Assembly (NCBI GenBank): GCA_947449575.1
Contig: CANFRV010000003.1
Coordinates: forward strand, 1 to 64,000
Origin: Flavobacteriales bacterium
GTDB taxonomy: Bacteria > Bacteroidota > Bacteroidia > Flavobacteriales_D > Crocinitomicaceae
Reading direction: 5' to 3'
Length of the DNA: 64,000 nucleotides
Part shown: positions 56,105-63,980 of the stretch, one piece after another
How positions within the stretch are numbered: the first letter of the stretch is position 1
How the letters are laid out: the number at the start of each line of letters is the position of its first letter
Notes under the pieces: model-generated
Seen by the model: only the letters and a program-made list of their open reading frames with translations
What the model was told of the DNA's origin: nothing
Database searches by the model: none
Position numbers and translations under genes: made by a program

Positions 56105-56333
56105 AGTTCAGTTTTATGGCATGATTGCTGAAAAATTAGGTATCTCAAAAACATCTATTTTAATCGATTTTAAAGTAGAAGATGTGAATGTGAGAGATCT
56201 AATTATGGATAGCTATCCTTTGTTAAAGGCAATGACTTTTCAGATTGCTATAAATAATGTGATAAAAGAAAATATATCCAGTGCTGAAGTGGGGGAAATA
56301 ATTGCAATTCTGCCTCCATTTGCTGGTGGTTAA
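56094..56333 (+). CDS. moaD: Molybdopterin synthase small subunit
   Basis: Ubiquitin-like sulfur carrier of 79 residues. The C-terminal Gly-Gly (PPFAGG) is adenylated by MoeB and thiocarboxylated. It starts within the end of mobA and is followed 2 bp later by moeB. The small size and GG tail fit MoaD; the N-terminal part is less conserved. Confidence 0.9.
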   Translation: MENEVQFYGMIAEKLGISKTSILIDFKVEDVNVRDLIMDSYPLLKAMTFQIAINNVIKENISSAEVGEIIAILPPFAGG

Positions 56334-56335
56334 AA

Positions 56336-57445
56336 ATGAATGAAATGCTGACAAAAGAAGAGTTACAATATTATGATAGGCAAATGCTACTGGAGCCAAT
56401 TGGTGTCGTTGGGCAGGAGAAATTAAAGCAGTCAAAAGTGTTAATTATTGGAGCGGGTGGTTTAGGTTGTCCTGCGCTTAGGTATTTGGCCTCTGCGGGT
56501 GTTGGAACACTTGGTGTGGTGGATTTTGATCAAGTTTCGGTTTCTAATTTACATCGTCAAATATTATTTGATTTTGATGATGTGAAAAAGAATAAAGCTG
56601 AAGTGGCGATTACTAAGTTGAAGAAAGTTAACCCTTTTATAGAGTATGTGGCTTATCCTGTTCGTCTTTCTGCTGAAAATAGTATTGATATTTTTGAGGG
56701 TTTTGATGTTGTTGTAGATTGTACAGATAATTATGAATCTCGATTTTTGATTAATGATGTCTGTGTATTATTAAATAAGCCTTTAGTATATGGGTCGATT
56801 TTTAAATTTGAAGCGCAAATCAGTGTTTTTAATTGGCAAAATGGTCCAACGTACAGGTGTTTATTCAAAGATTTTCCATCAAGTGAATCTACGGCTGATT
56901 GCAATTCTTCAGGGGTAGTGGGTGTTTTGCCAGGAATTGTAGGTTTGTATCAGGCGAATGAAGTGATAAAAATGATTCTAGGAATAGGTGAGGTTTTAAG
57001 TGGTAAATTAATGATTTTTAATAGTTTAAATAATAAAGTTACCTATTTTAATCTCTCTAAAAGTCAAGAAAACTTATACGATGATTTGTTAGGGGAGAAA
57101 AAATTAAATCCAGAAAAATACATTAGACCTTGTACTTTAAGTGATTCTATTTATGAAGTTGACTATGAGTTAATTGATTTAAGTAATTTTCAAATTATTG
57201 ATGTGCGCGAACCGTTTGAATTACCTGTTTTGGAGAGTGATATGGTAGTAAATGTCCCTCTTAGTGAATTGACCGAATTATATTCTCAGATAAATAGGCA
57301 TGGTAATGTTTTGCTTCTATGTAAATCAGGGGCTAGAAGTATGAAAGCGCTAGATATACTGAGAGATCAGTTTGGATATTCGAATGTAAAAAGTGTAAGG
57401 GGAGGAATTACGGATGAACTGATTTCTAAATTATTGGAAGTTTAA
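56336..57445 (+). CDS. moeB: MoeB/ThiF-type adenylyltransferase fused to rhodanese domain
   Basis: A 369-residue E1-like enzyme. The N-terminal adenylation domain has VLIIGAGGLGCPALRYLASAG and the Arg/Lys-rich VSVSNLHRQILF, with the catalytic Cys region YRCLF and DCNSSGVVGVLPGI. Residues about 275-369 form a rhodanese domain with active-site Cys in LLCKSGARSM. It adenylates MoaD and also supplies the persulfide sulfur, so no separate sulfurtransferase is needed. This two-domain form resembles eukaryotic MOCS3. Confidence 0.93.
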   Translation: MNEMLTKEELQYYDRQMLLEPIGVVGQEKLKQSKVLIIGAGGLGCPALRYLASAGVGTLGVVDFDQVSVSNLHRQILFDFDDVKKNKAEVAITKLKKVNPFIEYVAYPVRLSAENSIDIFEGFDVVVDCTDNYESRFLINDVCVLLNKPLVYGSIFKFEAQISVFNWQNGPTYRCLFKDFPSSESTADCNSSGVVGVLPGIVGLYQANEVIKMILGIGEVLSGKLMIFNSLNNKVTYFNLSKSQENLYDDLLGEKKLNPEKYIRPCTLSDSIYEVDYELIDLSNFQIIDVREPFELPVLESDMVVNVPLSELTELYSQINRHGNVLLLCKSGARSMKALDILRDQFGYSNVKSVRGGITDELISKLLEV

Positions 57446-57480
57446 CGGGTGATTAGAAAATACAAGAAAAAACATATACA

Positions 57481-57924
57481 ATGGAAGCAAAAAAAATAAA
57501 AAATTGTTTTATTGAAGGACCAATAGCGTCGACTTTTATAGGGGAATCAATCGGGAAACACCAATCGAAAACAACAATTGGAGCGCACCAACTATTTTTA
57601 GGGCAAGTTCGTAAAGATATAATTGATTCAAAAAGTGTTATTTCGATTGAGTATACAAGTCATGTTGATATGGCAAATAAAGTATTTGAAGAAATCAGAG
57701 AAGAAGCATTTTCAAAGTTCGATTTAACTTGCATGCATATTTATCATAGTTTAGGAGAGGTGAAGATAGGTGAAATTTGTTTATTTGTTTTTGTTTCATC
57801 TGCTCATAGAAAAGCGGCTCAAAAGGCAGTCGAATTTATTGTGGAAGAAATAAAATTAAAATCTCCTATTTTCGGAAAAGAAAATTTAGAAGATGAATCA
57901 CATGTTTGGAAAGTAAATCAATAG
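57481..57924 (+). CDS. moaE: Molybdopterin synthase large subunit
   Basis: Catalytic subunit converting precursor Z (cPMP) to molybdopterin with MoaD thiocarboxylate. It is 147 residues. The conserved GAHQLFLGQVR, the SLGEVKIGE region, HRKAAQKAVEFIV and the active-site Lys in KSPIFGKE are present. It is read 35 bp after moeB and overlaps a possible upstream TTG of moaCB. Confidence 0.94.
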   Translation: MEAKKIKNCFIEGPIASTFIGESIGKHQSKTTIGAHQLFLGQVRKDIIDSKSVISIEYTSHVDMANKVFEEIREEAFSKFDLTCMHIYHSLGEVKIGEICLFVFVSSAHRKAAQKAVEFIVEEIKLKSPIFGKENLEDESHVWKVNQ

Positions 57925-57926
57925 TT

Positions 57927-58838
57927 ATGGTAGAAATAACGCATAAAAGTAGTTCGTTGAGAATAGCAACTGCTGAAGCAATTGTTTTAGTTAGTAAACA
58001 AGAAACCATTGATGCAGTGGTAAATAAAACGGTTCCAAAAGGTGATGTTTTTGAGATGGCTAAAACTGCAGGATTATTCGCTGTGAAAAAAACGTCAGAT
58101 ATGATTCCGGATTGTCATCCTTTACCAGTTGAATATACGAAAGTAAGTTATCGAATTGAGGGATTGAAAATTTTTATTGAGGTGGATGTAAAATGTATTT
58201 ACAGAACAGGTGTGGAAGTGGAGGCGATGCACGGAGCAAGCGTTGTTGCTCTGACAATGTATGACATGTTGAAGCCGATTGATAAAGGAATTGAGATTCA
58301 AAATATTCGACTACTCAATAAGAAAGGAGGTAAATCAGATTGGAAAGATAAATTCCCTAAAGGTTTAAAAGCGACAGTAGTTGTTTGTTCAGATACAATA
58401 AGCAAAGGTTTAAAAGAGGATAAAGCAGGGAAAGCGATCATTGAAAAATTAGTTTCATGTGGTGTTGAAATAAAAGACTACATAATAGTTGCGGACGAAA
58501 AAGAGGAGATTCAACACGTTTTATTGAATGAAGTACAATTAAAAACGGATTTATTGATTTATACGGGAGGAACAGGATTGTCAGTAAGAGATGTGACTCC
58601 AGAATCAATTCGCCCATTATTAGACAGAGAAATCCCTGGAATAGCAGAAGCTATGCGGAATTATGGGCAAGAAAGAACTCCTTTGTCTATGTTGTCTAGA
58701 AGTTTGGCGGGAGTGAAGGAAAATACATTAGTTCTTGCTTTACCTGGTTCAACGAAGGGAGCGTCAGAATCTATGGATGCTATTTTTCCGTATGTATTGC
58801 ACTTGTATAAAATTTTCAAAGGAGCAACGCACGATTGA
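57927..58838 (+). CDS. moaCB: MoaC-MoaB/MogA bifunctional fusion
   Basis: A 304-residue fusion. Residues about 1-145 are MoaC (cyclic pyranopterin monophosphate synthase; PDCHPLPVEYTKVSY, VEAMHGASVVALTMYDM). Residues about 155-304 are MoaB/MogA, which adenylates molybdopterin (SDTISKGLKEDKAGKAI, YTGGTGLSVRDVTPESI, LPGSTKGASESM). The ATG follows the moaE stop by 2 bp; an in-frame TTG at 57906 lies inside moaE. It joins two cofactor steps that are not consecutive, and this fusion is common in Bacteroidetes. Confidence 0.93.
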   Translation: MVEITHKSSSLRIATAEAIVLVSKQETIDAVVNKTVPKGDVFEMAKTAGLFAVKKTSDMIPDCHPLPVEYTKVSYRIEGLKIFIEVDVKCIYRTGVEVEAMHGASVVALTMYDMLKPIDKGIEIQNIRLLNKKGGKSDWKDKFPKGLKATVVVCSDTISKGLKEDKAGKAIIEKLVSCGVEIKDYIIVADEKEEIQHVLLNEVQLKTDLLIYTGGTGLSVRDVTPESIRPLLDREIPGIAEAMRNYGQERTPLSMLSRSLAGVKENTLVLALPGSTKGASESMDAIFPYVLHLYKIFKGATHD

Positions 58839-58839
58839 G

Positions 58840-59214
58840 ATGAATAATCACAATAGTTTTCATAAATTAATTGTTGTTGCGATTATAGTAATTTGGACCA
58901 TGTTTAATTTTCAATCGAGAAAAAAAGATAATCTAAATTACGAGAATGGTGCATATATTCGAACGGGTGAAACTAAAAATGGACAAAATGATGGGCCCTG
59001 GATTTGGTATTATAAAAATGGTATCACTCAATTATCTGGAAATTTTGTGAAGGGTAAAAGAGAGGGTGTTTGGAAAACGTATGATTCTTCAGGTGTGTTA
59101 ACGACAGAATCAAATTACAAGGATAATAAGTTAAGTGGAAATCTGATTTTATATACTGAAGCAGGAGAGGTGAAAAGTGTAAAACGATTTATCGATGACA
59201 AGGAAGTTAAGTGA
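58840..59214 (+). CDS. Short MORN-repeat protein with membrane anchor
   Basis: A 124-residue protein with an N-terminal membrane segment (FHKLIVVAIIVIWTMFNF) and MORN/YwqK-like repeats: GPWIWYYKNG, LSGNFVKGKREGVWKTYDSSG, LSGNLILYTEAGEV. The role is unknown. The start ATG overlaps the end of moaCB by context (1 bp gap), so it is probably translated from the same transcript. Confidence 0.75.
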   Translation: MNNHNSFHKLIVVAIIVIWTMFNFQSRKKDNLNYENGAYIRTGETKNGQNDGPWIWYYKNGITQLSGNFVKGKREGVWKTYDSSGVLTTESNYKDNKLSGNLILYTEAGEVKSVKRFIDDKEVK

Positions 59215-59258
59215 TTTCGAAATGAAAGTAGTTCGAAAGTAAATATTTGTGAAAGCAT

Positions 59259-60518
59259 TTAACACTTAATCACAATAATATCACTCAATCTGGTTGTATA
59301 CCTCGGTGATAATTTTTCTTGTTTCATTTTCCACACTCGTTTCTGGTCTTGACTAGCCAATTTGATTTTTTGTTGTCCAAAAGAAGCATTGATTCTATCT
59401 ATCACTTTCATCAATGGAAGATGTTTTGGATTGCTATTGTCAAATAAATTCAACTGAATCTCATCTTGTGGTTTAAAGTCCATGATTATAACACCAGCCT
59501 TTTTGTATTGGTATCCTTTTCGAAATATTCTATCAAACCCATCACATGCAAACTTTGCTATCTCAATGCTTGAATTGGTAGGAAAAGGGAATTTGACCAC
59601 GACACTATTATTGTATTGTTCAAGCTCTGCTCGGTGGCTGTTGGTTCGAATGAACACCATTACGCTAGTACAACAAGAATTTTGCCGACGTAGCTTTTCA
59701 GAACAACTGACAGCAAATGTTGTGATTCGTTCTTTAATATCATTATACTCTGTTAAGTTCCGTTCAAAAGAACGTGTGGTAGCAATGTTTTTTCTTGGTT
59801 TAATATCCTCCAAATCTAATGTTGGTATACCTTGTAGGTCGTGTTTCAAGCGTAATCCAACTACAGATAAATTACGTCTTACCCAAGCATCATTGATTTG
59901 TGTGAAATCATAAGCGGTATGAACACCAACTTCTTTTAGTCTAATAGAATGCTTTCTACCAATACCCCACACATCTTCTATTTTGAGCCATTTAAGAGCC
60001 TTGATTCTTTTTTCTTCATTATCTATAACATAAGAATTGTTAGTGTGTTGTGGGTACTTCTTTGCTATTTTGTTAGCTACTTTAGCTAGTGCCTTTGTTG
60101 GTGCAATTCCAATACACACTGGAATGCCAGACCAAGTTCTAACATGCTTTTGAATATCGAATCCGTATTGATTCAAATCGAAATACTCAAAACCTACCAA
60201 CTTTAAAAAGGCTTCATCAATACTGTAAATCTCGAGTTCTGGTGTGTACTCTTGAAGTATGGTCATAACACGACTACTCATGTCGCCATAAAGAGCAAAA
60301 TTGGCAGAGAAGACGCTGACACCATTCTCAATGAAAAACTTTTCATACTGATAAGCAACAGCGCCCATTGGTATACCTAGAGCTTTGGCTTCGTTGCTAC
60401 GAGCAATAACAGCACCATCATTATTGGACAAAACTACGATTGGTTTACCAATCAAAGAAGGGTTAAATAACCTCTCACACGATGCGTAGAAGTTGTTGCA
60501 ATCAACAAGACCAAACAT
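59259..60518 (-). CDS. umuC: Y-family translesion DNA polymerase, UmuC
   Basis: A 419-residue polymerase of the UmuC type. It starts FGLVDCNNFYASCERLFNP and has the catalytic SIDEAFL (about residue 100), KVANKIAKKYP and KALKWLKIEDVWGIGRKHSIRL helix-hairpin-helix. It is followed by the little finger region and the UmuC-specific C-terminus (LPLMKVIDRIN, WKMKQEKLSPRYTT). It begins 1 bp after umuD. Together these form polymerase V for mutagenic bypass. Confidence 0.94.
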   Translation of the reverse strand: MFGLVDCNNFYASCERLFNPSLIGKPIVVLSNNDGAVIARSNEAKALGIPMGAVAYQYEKFFIENGVSVFSANFALYGDMSSRVMTILQEYTPELEIYSIDEAFLKLVGFEYFDLNQYGFDIQKHVRTWSGIPVCIGIAPTKALAKVANKIAKKYPQHTNNSYVIDNEEKRIKALKWLKIEDVWGIGRKHSIRLKEVGVHTAYDFTQINDAWVRRNLSVVGLRLKHDLQGIPTLDLEDIKPRKNIATTRSFERNLTEYNDIKERITTFAVSCSEKLRRQNSCCTSVMVFIRTNSHRAELEQYNNSVVVKFPFPTNSSIEIAKFACDGFDRIFRKGYQYKKAGVIIMDFKPQDEIQLNLFDNSNPKHLPLMKVIDRINASFGQQKIKLASQDQKRVWKMKQEKLSPRYTTRLSDIIVIKC

Positions 60519-60519
60519 A

Positions 60520-60969
60520 TTAAAATGCTTTGATTACATGTGTTACGATACCCCAAATGATAAAATCATTATCGCTAGTTACTTTGATTGGTTTATAAGT
60601 TTCATTCTCTGGTACAAGCCAAATACAATCATTTTCAATCTTGATTCTTTTCACTGTAAAATCGCCGTCAATATAGCAAACAGCAATCTTGTCATTGGTA
60701 GGTTGGATACTTTTATCAATGACTAGTAAATCACCATCACCGATACCAGCATCTTTCATTGATACACCTTTAACACGACCATAGAACGTTGCTGATGGGT
60801 GTTTGATAAGATGCTTGTTCATATCAATTGTCAAATCGATAAAATCCATTGCTGGAGAAGGGAAGCCAGCAGAAATACCAGCAGAAACTAATGGTAGAGG
60901 TAGTGTTGATTCGGATAGTGCTGAATAGATTTCTAATGATTTTGTTGAATGTAATTGTAGAGCACACAT
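60520..60969 (-). CDS. umuD: UmuD S24-type self-cleaving protease
   Basis: A 149-residue LexA-like protein without a DNA-binding domain. A cleavage bond is likely in SAGFPSPA (Ala-Gly). The catalytic Ser is in GRVKGVSMKDAGI and the Lys in GDFTVKRIKI. Cleavage would yield UmuD', the partner of UmuC. A palindrome overlapping its promoter suggests a LexA-like operator. Confidence 0.92.
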   Translation of the reverse strand: MCALQLHSTKSLEIYSALSESTLPLPLVSAGISAGFPSPAMDFIDLTIDMNKHLIKHPSATFYGRVKGVSMKDAGIGDGDLLVIDKSIQPTNDKIAVCYIDGDFTVKRIKIENDCIWLVPENETYKPIKVTSDNDFIIWGIVTHVIKAF

Positions 60970-60993
60970 ATCTTTGTATTTTTAACAAAGATA
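60970..60993 (-). promoter_or_regulatory. Palindrome and -7 box at the umuDC promoter
   Basis: ATCTTTGT-N7-ACAAAGAT (60970-60992) is a perfect 8-bp inverted repeat abutting the umuD start. On the minus strand TATCTTTG (60993-60986), an exact TAnnTTTG box, falls inside the distal arm. Binding would block transcription, as an SOS operator would. Confidence 0.6.
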
Positions 60994-61058
60994 AATATTA
61001 GATTATAAAATAATCAATATTTAGATTAATTTATAATCAATTTAATGTTTTTAGTTAA

Positions 61059-61826
61059 TTAAAACCCTTCAAAAATACCCAATCCAAATAATGCAAAATC
61101 ATATTTCACTGGGTCATTAGGGTCTAATTTTCTTAAGTTTAAGTCAAGTTCAGCAAGTGCTTTTAAATCATTTTGAGGTCTTGAAATAAGTCCAAGTTTA
61201 CGAGCAATATTACCACTATGAACATCTAGGGGGCATGAAAGTTTTGAAGGTGAAATATCCCAAATTCCAAAATCAACTCCAGTATTATCTTTACGACATA
61301 ACCATCTCAAATTCATATTAATTCTCTTCGCGACACTACCTTTTAAAGGGTCAGCAACATGTTTTCTGGTTCGTTGTGGGTGTTCAATCTCAAAGAAGAT
61401 TTGATTTAAAGCATGAATTGCTGGTTGAATTGAATCTTCAGTTTGATGTTTAATAAAGATTGATTCTAGTCCACCATGATTCGTGTAGATATGGTTTAAT
61501 GCTTTGATAAAATATTTGAAGTCTTCACCATTAAATGTACGATGAACAAATCCCTCAAGTCTTTCAAGTTGGTGTTCTTCGTGGGACATTACAAAGTCAA
61601 AAGGAGACTCACCCAGAAGATCCATCATTTTATGACCATTCTTGGTAATTATTTTGCGATTTCCCCATGCAATCGTTGAAGCTAAAAAGCCAGAAATTTC
61701 GATGTCTTCTTTTAGGGAGAAACGATGTGGTATGCTTATTGGGTCAGGTTCAATAAAAGAAGCGGTATTAAATTCTGTCACTTTTACATCGAGAAAATCT
61801 TTTAATTCGGTTTTTGACAAGCTCAT
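61059..61826 (-). CDS. TIGR02757 family protein
   Basis: A 255-residue cytoplasmic protein of the DUF2400/TIGR02757 family. Diagnostic segments are PHRFSLKEDIEISGFLAST, AWGNRKIITKN, FMKALNHIY-like FIKALNHIYTNHGGL and KDNTGVDFGIWDIS. The C-terminal helix-hairpin-like part (PLDVHSGNIARKLGLI) suggests a DNA glycosylase-related fold. The biochemical role is not established. It is not clearly in an operon with umuDC, as about 90 bp separate the two. Confidence 0.87.
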   Translation of the reverse strand: MSLSKTELKDFLDVKVTEFNTASFIEPDPISIPHRFSLKEDIEISGFLASTIAWGNRKIITKNGHKMMDLLGESPFDFVMSHEEHQLERLEGFVHRTFNGEDFKYFIKALNHIYTNHGGLESIFIKHQTEDSIQPAIHALNQIFFEIEHPQRTRKHVADPLKGSVAKRINMNLRWLCRKDNTGVDFGIWDISPSKLSCPLDVHSGNIARKLGLISRPQNDLKALAELDLNLRKLDPNDPVKYDFALFGLGIFEGF

Positions 61827-61884
61827 TATTTGAATACTATAAATGTCATTAAATAAATAAAAGTACTTAAAAATTACTCAATAA

Positions 61885-61917
61885 AAAAAGCCGTTTCAGG
61901 GGGAATGAAACGGCTTA
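61885..61917 (-). terminator. Rho-independent terminator after the 149-residue gene
   Basis: AAGCCGTTTC/GAAACGGCTT forms a 10-bp stem with a 9-base loop. Seven T residues follow on the minus strand. It lies 34 bp past the 149-residue gene stop. Confidence 0.92.
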
Positions 61918-61950
61918 AACAAACAAGCGAAATAACCAATAACTTGTTTG

Positions 61951-62400
61951 TCAAACAGGTAGTTCAAATGAGGTGATCCATTCTTCTTTAGTGGATTTAT
62001 TTATACATTTGATTTCCAAAAACTTATCATCTCCATCTTCTTTCAGGAAACGGCTAATAATTATATTTTCGATTTGTTTATCATCTTTTATTTTATCAGA
62101 AACTCTTGGTAGAAAAGGATAGAGGATGGTTAATCGTTCATCTTCTGTTTGGATAAGTGTTAATCCTGTTTCAAACAAAATTTCTTCGAATTTTTCCGCG
62201 ATCATTTCATCATTGAATTCATCTTTTGCATCCTCATGTATATTCGCTAGCCATTCTTCAAATTTCTCAATTGCTGCAGGTTTTAATGCTGAGTGTGTAT
62301 AGGTAGGAAAAGGAGATCGGATGTGTTTTTGATCAGTAAACCAGAAGGAGAAAGCTTGTTCTATAAACTCACTATCGATAATTGTTAATTTTTCAGACAT
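61951..62400 (-). CDS. Unknown 149-residue protein under an Fnr-type promoter
   Basis: Acidic, cytoplasmic protein with no signal peptide, membrane span or cysteine cluster. It opens MSEKLTIIDSEFIEQAFSFWF, has a helical centre (FEEWLANIHEDAKDEFNDEM) and ends KSTKEEWITSFELPV. No family was recognised. It is monocistronic (own promoter and terminator) and has the best combined promoter in the window after narK: an Fnr-type site and an exact TAATTTTG box. It is therefore probably made when nitrate or low oxygen activates the regulon. Confidence 0.75.
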   Translation of the reverse strand: MSEKLTIIDSEFIEQAFSFWFTDQKHIRSPFPTYTHSALKPAAIEKFEEWLANIHEDAKDEFNDEMIAEKFEEILFETGLTLIQTEDERLTILYPFLPRVSDKIKDDKQIENIIISRFLKEDGDDKFLEIKCINKSTKEEWITSFELPV

Positions 62401-62420
62401 TGTTTTGTATTTATATGTAG

Positions 62421-62464
62421 CAAAATTAAATGTATTATGTCAGTATTAATATGATGTATATCAC
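62421..62464 (-). promoter_or_regulatory. Fnr-type site and -7 box of the 149-residue gene
   Basis: On the plus strand the palindrome is ATGAT-GTAT-ATCAC (62451-62464), centred at 62457.5. On the minus strand TAATTTTG (62428-62421), an exact box, begins 29.5 bp downstream. Confidence 0.8.
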
Positions 62465-62879
62465 TTATATATTTATTTAGTCATCTTTAAATCGTACAAT
62501 TTAACCCTTTTTTATTTTTTTTATCTTCGACAAATAGCAACTCGTTTATTGTGAATGTATGTGTTATTTATAGTTGTGAATGTGTATTTGTTTATTAAGA
62601 TTCATTCTTGATAAACAAACCTTTAGGTGTCATTTTAATTCTATGATTTAAATCATTTTTATATGTAGTAACAAATAGGAATTTTACCACATAAATAAAC
62701 GAGGTGTGTAGGTCATTTCTAGTTGAAATGAAAATATACATGGTTGGTTTAAAAAAATATACACAATGAAAAGAAAAGGAGTAAGAAAAGAAGTTGGCGA
62801 TTTCGGACTCGAAAACTGTCTGCCACTGCCGCACTTGCAATGCAGCACAACGCTTCTTTTTCTTTGTTGGTTTTAATTC
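62465..62879. other. Intergenic region with orphan Fnr site and compositional patch
   Basis: It contains a perfect Fnr-type palindrome (62643-62656), then a 13-codon ORF (62727; MKIYMVGLKK) that ends at once, followed by a GC-richer patch at about 62795-62855 rich in TGC, CACT and GCA motifs. The patch directly abuts the DinB-like gene. No full gene is seen. It may be the junction of an inserted segment. Confidence 0.45.
62643..62656 (+). promoter_or_regulatory. Orphan Fnr-type palindrome with a weak box
   Basis: ATGAT-TTAA-ATCAT is perfect. On the plus strand the sequence 29.5 bp on (GAATTTTA) keeps the A and TTT of TAnnTTTG. Downstream there is only a 13-codon open frame, so the regulated gene seems lost or truncated. 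Confidence 0.5.
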
Positions 62880-63416
62880 TTAGTTCCAATTGTTTCTTTT
62901 TATTGTTTCACTTATATGAGCAAGATGGTGGTTACAATGCCACGCATAAACTCCTATATTTTCGTCAACTCTAAAATTTTTTCTATGTTCAGGATGAATA
63001 AAAATTCTTCCATATTGTTCGTCTGTCAAATTGTTTAATAACACTGTCCATCTTTCGTGTATCCCTTCTATCATTTTCATCGAAGGCTCAATAGGCATAC
63101 TTTTAGTGTCAAGAAGTTCTGCCCAACGTTCTTCAAAATAGGGTTTTATAGTTGGCTGGTCTTCTGTCAATGCAAGTTTTAAACGAGTTAAACTGTTCAT
63201 ATGACTGTCAGCACAATGATGAACTACTTGCCTAATTGTCCAGCCATCAGTTCTATATTGAGTATCAAGTTGCTCGTCAGTCAACTTATATACTTCAGCC
63301 ATTAACCTTGTTGGAAATGTTGAAATATCTGAAACCCATTTTAATAAAATGTCTTTTGTAATTATCTCAGGTTTCTCAAACTTCCCAATCGGATATTTCA
63401 ATTGTTCTAAAGTCAT
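62880..63416 (-). CDS. DinB/YfiT-type putative metal-dependent hydrolase or thiol transferase
   Basis: A 178-residue DinB-fold protein of the YfiT/BstA group. It has LKYPIGKFEKP near the start and the metal-ligand His residues in WTIRQVVHHCADSHMN and YAWHCNHHLAHI. Relatives bind zinc or nickel and some transfer bacillithiol; the thiol used in Bacteroidetes makes this family plausible but the reaction is unproved. ATG 63425 would add three residues. It is flanked on its 3' side by an odd GC-rich patch, and the 5' side has a CTGACTGCTAAC motif, so it may sit on a small mobile cassette. Confidence 0.82.
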   Translation of the reverse strand: MTLEQLKYPIGKFEKPEIITKDILLKWVSDISTFPTRLMAEVYKLTDEQLDTQYRTDGWTIRQVVHHCADSHMNSLTRLKLALTEDQPTIKPYFEERWAELLDTKSMPIEPSMKMIEGIHERWTVLLNNLTDEQYGRIFIHPEHRKNFRVDENIGVYAWHCNHHLAHISETIKRNNWN

Positions 63417-63509
63417 AAAGTTCAAATTTGTTTATGATGTAAGTGTCGTCTTTTAGCCTGACTGCTAACAATTCGAGTTGATCACTTCTATTCAATAACG
63501 AACAATTAA

Positions 63510-63959
63510 TTAGCATCCTTCTATTTCAGTTTTTAGAAATGTCATTCCACCTTCTAATCCCAACGTTAATTGATGAAGATTGGTCGTGTCTAACATTTCT
63601 TTTAAACCATTTTTGATGATCTTGAATTGATTATGGATCGGACACGGTTTTACCTCAGAGCATTCTTTCATGCCTAAACCACAATTCTTATAAATATCTG
63701 GACCATCGATGGAGAAAACAATATCTCGCAAAATAATTTTACTTATATTTTCTGTATTAATAAAAAATCCTCCCGAAGGACCTTTTGCAGATTCTATGAT
63801 GTTGTTTTTTACTAATTTTTGTAATATTTTAGCTGTAAAAGGTTCTGGCGATCCAACTTCCTTGGCAATTTCCTTAATGCTCGGTCGCTTTGAGTTTAAC
63901 GACTGTGTCGCGATATATATGCAAGATCGTATTCCGTATTCACATGCTTTTGAAAACAT
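63510..63959 (-). CDS. Rrf2 family iron-sulfur regulator (NsrR/IscR/RirA-like)
   Basis: A 149-residue Rrf2 regulator. A winged helix (SKACEYGIRSCIYIATQS, SIKEIAKEVGSPEPFTAKILQKL, SAKGPSGGFF) is followed by the three-Cys ligand set CGLGMKECSEVKPC, which in NsrR, IscR and RirA holds a cluster sensing NO, iron or iron-sulfur status. At 150 residues it is complete. The upstream extension to 63983 is rejected since the -7 box lies there. Near a nitrate island an NO-sensing role is attractive but not shown. Confidence 0.9.
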   Translation of the reverse strand: MFSKACEYGIRSCIYIATQSLNSKRPSIKEIAKEVGSPEPFTAKILQKLVKNNIIESAKGPSGGFFINTENISKIILRDIVFSIDGPDIYKNCGLGMKECSEVKPCPIHNQFKIIKNGLKEMLDTTNLHQLTLGLEGGMTFLKTEIEGC

Positions 63960-63972
63960 TCTCTTTTTTGTG

Positions 63973-63980
63973 CAAATATA
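63973..63980 (-). promoter_or_regulatory. -7 box (TATATTTG) for the Rrf2 gene
   Basis: TATATTTG on the minus strand matches TAnnTTTG exactly, 14 bp before ATG 63959. This fixes the start of the Rrf2 gene. Confidence 0.5.

Noticed and set aside
53200-58900. Molybdenum cofactor riboswitch
   Set aside because: No long structured leader was found before moeA or moaA. The predicted leaders are about 20-60 bases.
62595-62840. 81-codon minus-strand open frame
   Set aside because: Its start lies in the odd-composition patch. The peptide is Phe/Tyr-rich without domain features, and it covers a perfect Fnr-type palindrome.
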